Below the pieces are notes generated by a model, which was given only the letters and a program-made list of their open reading frames with translations, was not told the DNA's origin and ran no database searches. Shown here piece by piece: positions 60,366 to 64,000 of a stretch of DNA of 64,000 nucleotides. Origin of the DNA: Demequina mangrovi (GTDB taxonomy: Bacteria; Actinomycetota; Actinomycetes; Actinomycetales; Demequinaceae); assembly GCF_000759715.1 (NCBI RefSeq), contig NZ_BBLU01000002.1:1-64000 (forward strand). The letters run 5' to 3'. Each line of letters begins with the position of its first letter. Position 1 is the first letter of the stretch. The translations under genes and the position numbers were made by a program.

Positions 60366-61522
60366 GCCTCCGCCCCTCTCCGCGCCGGCAGCGCCGCACG
60401 CACCACGAACTCGTCGCCCTCCCGGCCGGCGGCCACCGTGCCACCCGCCGCAACGGCGCGCTCCGCCATGCCGACCAGGCCGAAGCCCGTGCCCTGCGCG
60501 CCGGTATTTGCCTCGTCCACCGCGTTGCGGACCTCGACAGCCAAGATGCCGCCGTCGGAGGCGATCGCGACCGAGGCCGCACCCTCGCCGTACCGCCGCG
60601 CGTTGGCCAGGGCCTCCTGGACGATGCGGTACGCCGCATGGTCGGTCGCGGAGGGAAGGTCGTCGGGGACGTCGTGCGCCTCGACGGTCACCTCGAGACC
60701 CGCGTCACGCGCCTGCGCGACCAGCTCGTCCAGCAGCGCCAGGCCCGCGGTCGGACGGGTGTCCTCCTCGCCCTGACGCAGCACCCGCAGCATGACCGGG
60801 AGCTCCTCGAGCACGCGCGCGCCCGCCTCCTGCACCCGCTCGAGCGCCTCGGACGCATGGGCGGGATCGGAGTCGAGCAGCGCCTCGGCGACGCCGGCCT
60901 GGACGTTCATGACCGCCACGTGGTGCCCCACCGCATCGTGCAGCTCGCGCGCGATCCTCAGCCGCTCCTCGGCGACGCGGCCGCGAGCGACGGCCTCGCG
61001 GGTCTCCTCGGCCTGCCGCGCGCGCTCGCGCTCCTGCGCGACCGTGCGACGGTAGAGGTTCATCGCGATCCCGACGGCCGTGACGAGCGCCATCCAGATC
61101 CCGGCCGAGACCACCACCGAGTCGGCCGCGGCACGCTCCGGCCCGATCGCGAGCACGCCGCCCACGAAGACGACGGCGAGCGCGCCGAGCGCAAGGCCTG
61201 CGGGGATCTGCGGGGCGCGGGACACCGCGGTGTAGAGCGCCACCCACATGGGGATCACCGCGGTCGCGACGTCCCCCGTGACGAGCGTCGATGTCCCGAC
61301 CAGCGCTGCGCAGACCACCAGCACCACGAGCGGGAACGCCCGCCGCCACGCGAGCGCCGCGCACGCGACGAGGGCCGCGAGCATGTCCACCGAGACCAGC
61401 TCGTCGAGCCCGTTCTCCACGAGGCCGATGAGGGCGATCACGACCGCGAGCGCTCCCGCGCCGAGCGCGTCGCGCCCGCGCTCGGTCGCCGGCCTCGGCA
61501 GCCTGCTCACCAGGGAGGTCAT
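60362..61522 (-). CDS. Sensor histidine kinase (HisKA_3 type)
   Basis: A 386-residue kinase. About five or six membrane helices with very short outer loops fill residues 20-155, which suggests intramembrane sensing as in LiaS/DesK-like kinases. A short coiled coil is followed by the H-box RIARELHDAVGHHVAV with phospho-acceptor H195. The ATP-binding domain has RIVQEALANARRYG (N box) and GTGFGLVGM (G box). GGAGG does not lie far from the ATG (CCCTGGTGA upstream is weak). It pairs with the regulator downstream. Confidence 0.93.
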   Translation of the reverse strand: MTSLVSRLPRPATERGRDALGAGALAVVIALIGLVENGLDELVSVDMLAALVACAALAWRRAFPLVVLVVCAALVGTSTLVTGDVATAVIPMWVALYTAVSRAPQIPAGLALGALAVVFVGGVLAIGPERAAADSVVVSAGIWMALVTAVGIAMNLYRRTVAQERERARQAEETREAVARGRVAEERLRIARELHDAVGHHVAVMNVQAGVAEALLDSDPAHASEALERVQEAGARVLEELPVMLRVLRQGEEDTRPTAGLALLDELVAQARDAGLEVTVEAHDVPDDLPSATDHAAYRIVQEALANARRYGEGAASVAIASDGGILAVEVRNAVDEANTGAQGTGFGLVGMAERAVAAGGTVAAGREGDEFVVRAALPARRGAEA

Positions 61523-61594
61523 GCCCGCCAACCTAGCGCGGGCGGTGCGCCCCGGGCGCGCGTTTCGGCCGGGCACGCGCTGCCAGTGGGCCGT

Positions 61595-62125
61595 TCAGTG
61601 CGGACCGAACTGCGACCTCCGCAGGGTGGCCGGACCGGCGGGTGGGGCACCCAGCTGCGAGGAGAACTCCCGATCGGCGAGCAGGTGCGCAACCATCTCC
61701 GCCCTGCTCGAGACCGCGAGCTTCGCGAACACCCGTCGCAGGTGAGTCGAGACGGTCCACACGCTGATCTCGAGCGCGTTCGCGATCGCCTGGTTGGTGC
61801 GGCCACGAGCGACCATGACCGCGACCTGCTTCTCTCGCGGGCTGAGCGCGACGAGCAGCGACGGTCGATGCTCGACCACCACGCAGTGCATTCCACCGAC
61901 CACGACGTCCAGGAGGACCCCGTCGCCACGATCGAGGTCGGGCTCCGAGCTCCGCAGCAAGCCGATGATCTCCTCGAGCGCGCTCAGGAGGAGCCCATGT
62001 TCATCCCGTTGCTCGGCGACCGCATCGACATCGCGACGTCGCGTCGGCGCACGCAGATCGGTCGCCACGCCGTCGGCGAAGCCACCGACGAGCGAGACTC
62101 GGCGGAAGGACTCACCCTGCGTCAT
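61595..62125 (-). CDS. LuxR-family transcriptional regulator
   Basis: A 176-residue protein. An N-terminal region of about 90 residues has no recognised sensor domain. A LuxR helix-turn-helix follows: LSPREKQVAVMVARGRTNQA and IANALEISVWTVSTHLRRVF. There is no receiver domain, so it is not a classical response regulator. A short run of six guanines precedes the ATG as a weak ribosome site. A TAGGAT -10 candidate lies about 165 nt upstream (62291-62296, minus strand). Confidence 0.82.
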   Translation of the reverse strand: MTQGESFRRVSLVGGFADGVATDLRAPTRRRDVDAVAEQRDEHGLLLSALEEIIGLLRSSEPDLDRGDGVLLDVVVGGMHCVVVEHRPSLLVALSPREKQVAVMVARGRTNQAIANALEISVWTVSTHLRRVFAKLAVSSRAEMVAHLLADREFSSQLGAPPAGPATLRRSQFGPH

Positions 62126-62389
62126 CGTCGACCCCCCGGTACGTGACTGGTGCGGTGAACACGTCTGTGCTTCGCCCCGCCGTCCGAGCGGACGAGCCCA
62201 TGATCCGGGCCGCCTGCCGCGCGCTCCGGGGAGGCGTCGCTCGCTGCAAGTCGCACGCCTGGCCGTGGTGCCTCGGCAGGCGTTCTCTGCATCCTACCCA
62301 AGGGCCGCTCCGTCGTCCCCGGCCCCGCACGCGGCGGCCGACGGGCCCACTGCGCAGCGCGCCACGTCGAGGCACCCCCGCCTCGCCCC
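62126..62389. other. 264-bp spacer without a supported gene
   Basis: GC-rich DNA between the LuxR gene and the unrecognised operon. Plus-strand frames here are Arg/Ser/Ala-rich with no ribosome site or family match. Only a -10 candidate for the LuxR gene (62291-62296, minus) is visible. Confidence 0.5.
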
Positions 62390-63607
62390 TCACCGCCGGC
62401 TACCGGGCGGACGCTTGGACCGCGCGGAGGGATCGCCGCGCCGCTGCGGGACCGGACGCGTCGACCGCCGCGATCCGGAGACGGGCCCGCGCTCGGCCCT
62501 CCGAGCCGTGGCTCCGGAAGCCCCGCTGCGCTCCCAGGGCGTCACGCTGCGCGCGCTCGCGCGAGGTGCGAGGCTCATCGCCTGCGCAGACGTCAGCCAC
62601 TCCTCCGCGGGCTCGGCGATATGGTTGAGCAGCGCCTCGAACTGCGGCCGGTTCGACTCGAGGATGTGGCCGGACGCGAGCCACCGGAGCACATCGCGCC
62701 CGGTCTCGGCCATGCGCTGGCGAGGCGAGGTCTGCAGCCGCTCGTCGAAGTAGCGGACGAGGATCTCGTCGATCACATCCCACGCGTTGTCGGCACCGAA
62801 CAGCTCCATCACGTCCGGCGATCCGAGGATCGCGAAGCACTCCTCCAGCACCTGCATCAGCTCGATGCGCATGACGTTGAGGTGGCCGAACGACGCGAAC
62901 TTGAGGTTGTTGCGAAGGTCCAGTCCTGCGCGCCGGACCACGGCGATCGACCCGAAGCTCGGGTCGTTCGCCCCCTGCCGCATGACCTCGGAGATGCGCT
63001 TGTCGCGCCAGAACAGGGTGACCTGGTTGACGAAGTGCCCGAACAGCCGATGGAAGTCCGTGTTCGGCCGACTCTGGCCGGCACCGAGTCCACGGCCGTA
63101 ACCCAGCACACGGCGGTATCCGTCGAGCCGATCGCGCCGCGTGTAGCGCAGCACATCGCGGCGATCGAACTGGTAGAGCCGGTACGCCCCCTGCCCGGAG
63201 GACAATCGCACCGCGCCCGCCTCGAAGAGCTGCTTGAGCTTCTGGACGACCTTGAAGACCCCGATCTGCTCATGCTGGTAGATGTAGTAGAGATCCCCGA
63301 CCGCGGCGATGCGCTCCGAGTTCACCTGATCGTCGTAGCGGACCACACCGTTCGGCACCCGCGTCTCGCCCAGCGTGAGCGCCGCGTCGGGTCCGATGCC
63401 GATGAGCCCGCCGAAGCCCCCGTCGGGTGGGGCGGGCCGCTGCCCCTCCGCGGCGACCAGGCTGTCGACGTGCTCGTCGATCTGCCGGTGGAGCTCCTCG
63501 GCGATCACCGGATTCGAGGCGAGGCTCCCCGCCAGCTGCTCCGCGATCCGTGCGCGGAGCGCGTTGACTCGATCCAGTCGCTCCTGCTGCTCGCGCTGCG
63601 TGGGCAT
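62390..63607 (-). CDS. Unrecognised 405-residue protein with basic C-terminal tail
   Basis: I do not recognise this family. An N-terminal coiled-coil-like helix (residues 1-55) is followed by a possible winged-helix-like part (IGVFKVVQKLKQLFEAGAVR, GAYRLYQFDRRDVLRYTRRD). A long helical domain (about 175-335) holds DFHRLFGHFVNQVTLFWRDK and NNLKFASFGHLNVMRIELMQ. The last 60 residues are an Arg/Ser/Pro/Gly-rich basic tail, possibly nucleic-acid binding or poorly conserved. GAAGGGAAG precedes the ATG. It follows the coiled-coil gene by 6 nt. Confidence 0.7.
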   Translation of the reverse strand: MPTQREQQERLDRVNALRARIAEQLAGSLASNPVIAEELHRQIDEHVDSLVAAEGQRPAPPDGGFGGLIGIGPDAALTLGETRVPNGVVRYDDQVNSERIAAVGDLYYIYQHEQIGVFKVVQKLKQLFEAGAVRLSSGQGAYRLYQFDRRDVLRYTRRDRLDGYRRVLGYGRGLGAGQSRPNTDFHRLFGHFVNQVTLFWRDKRISEVMRQGANDPSFGSIAVVRRAGLDLRNNLKFASFGHLNVMRIELMQVLEECFAILGSPDVMELFGADNAWDVIDEILVRYFDERLQTSPRQRMAETGRDVLRWLASGHILESNRPQFEALLNHIAEPAEEWLTSAQAMSLAPRASARSVTPWERSGASGATARRAERGPVSGSRRSTRPVPQRRGDPSARSKRPPGSRR

Positions 63608-63613
63608 GGTGGA

Positions 63614-64000
63614 TCACTTCCCTTCGGTCTTCTGCTCGGCTACGGCGAGCGCGGTCCTCGCCGCCTCGGCCTCGTCCAGTGAGCGCTCGAGTGCGGAGAC
63701 CGCGTCGATGAGCTCCTGAGCCAGGTCGCGCAGCGGGGGGTTGTCGGAGCTGCCGACCACCTGGGCCGCGATCTCCTCCTGATACCGCGCGCGGGTGTCG
63801 GGGCGCAGGTTCTGGCGCTTGAGCGCCGCCTCCGACTTCTTGGAATCCGCCATCCGCGAGGCGAGCGCCTCGCTCGCGAGCCTGACACGCTGCTTGGCGT
63901 CCTCCGCAGCGGAGCTGGTGCGGTCGACGTCCGCGCGCAGCGTCGCTAGCACCGCGGCGTCGCTGTCGTCGATCTCGACGACTGAACCGTCGCCGACGTC
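63614..64000 (-). CDS. Coiled-coil protein, 5' end beyond the right edge
   Basis: The frame is open from the window edge to a stop at 63614 (at least 128 residues). It includes an acidic VVEIDDSDAAVL and long heptad-like helices rich in Ala, Glu, Arg and Lys (ASRMADSKKSEAALKRQNLR, ELIDAVSALERSLDEAEAAR) ending KTEGK. An internal GTG at 63952 could be a start but the frame clearly continues upstream. It is co-transcribed with the next gene. The family is not recognised. Confidence 0.6.
   Translation of the reverse strand, partial: DVGDGSVVEIDDSDAAVLATLRADVDRTSSAAEDAKQRVRLASEALASRMADSKKSEAALKRQNLRPDTRARYQEEIAAQVVGSSDNPPLRDLAQELIDAVSALERSLDEAEAARTALAVAEQKTEGK

Noticed and set aside
3648-60627. 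Interpreting the GACGATGC word as a strand-polarised chromosome-segregation signal (KOPS/AIMS-like)
   Set aside because: In this window it is nearly balanced between strands (16 versus 13), so polarity is not supported. The enrichment itself is kept as a finding.
62143-62753. Plus-strand open frames from 62143 onward
   Set aside because: No ribosome site, low-complexity Arg/Ser content, and they overlap the minus-strand 405-residue gene, which has better coding character.

Overview
The window is about 64 kb of very GC-rich DNA (above 70% by eye) from an actinobacterium, probably of the order Micrococcales (Cellulomonas/Demequina-like). The genus call is an inference from gene content. Supporting signs are the lipB-lipA-DUF4191 string, adenylylated glutamine synthetase with glnE and a second glnA, polyphosphate glucokinase, an F420-type LLM oxidoreductase, an LCP cell-wall ligase, many GTG starts, and many genes whose -10 box sits 6-7 nt before the start codon (leaderless mRNA). 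No rRNA, tRNA, CRISPR array, insertion sequence or integrase was recognised. Most of the window reads as chromosomal core with small accessory cassettes.

Layout. 1-7 kb: partial kinase-like gene, MMPL exporter, lipoate synthesis (lipB, lipA), DUF4191 protein, beta-helix lipoprotein. 7-13.4 kb: HAD phosphatase, RDD membrane protein, glnA behind a GlnR-type box, helicase IV-like protein, GntR regulator. 13.4-22 kb: MFS exporter with divergent TetR, secreted M28 aminopeptidase, APC permease, pentapeptide-repeat protein, DUF2235 hydrolase, ribA. 22-26 kb: an alpha-glucosidase / LacI / PfkB-kinase cassette with a LacI-type operator. 26-31 kb: glnA2-glnE-membrane protein operon. 31-41 kb: nadE, panB, epimerase, DUF1214 protein, map-ppgK, GNAT, PadR, acyl-CoA synthetase. 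41-48 kb: secreted HNH nuclease, Zn-alcohol dehydrogenase, O-antigen-ligase-like protein, MpaB-like protein, LCP ligase, small alarmone synthetase.

48-54.4 kb holds a complete ECF transporter operon of unknown substrate: tandem HAD phosphatase, S component, fused two-domain ATPase, T component. A divergent LacI regulator flanks it, with a perfect operator between the operon's -35 and -10 positions. 54-64 kb holds an LLM oxidoreductase, two paralogous lipoproteins flanking a patatin, and a run of histidine kinase, response regulator, CPBP protein and HtrA-like protease that looks like an envelope-stress unit. It ends with a LuxR regulator and an unrecognised two-gene operon cut by the right edge.

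Nitrogen control links several parts: glnA, glnA2 and the adenylyltransferase GlnE lie within 23 kb. Sugar control is represented twice by LacI systems. A DNA-level feature runs through the whole window: the octamer GACGATGC/GCATCGTC occurs about 29 times by eye, in different frames and between genes, far above the roughly two copies expected from base composition.
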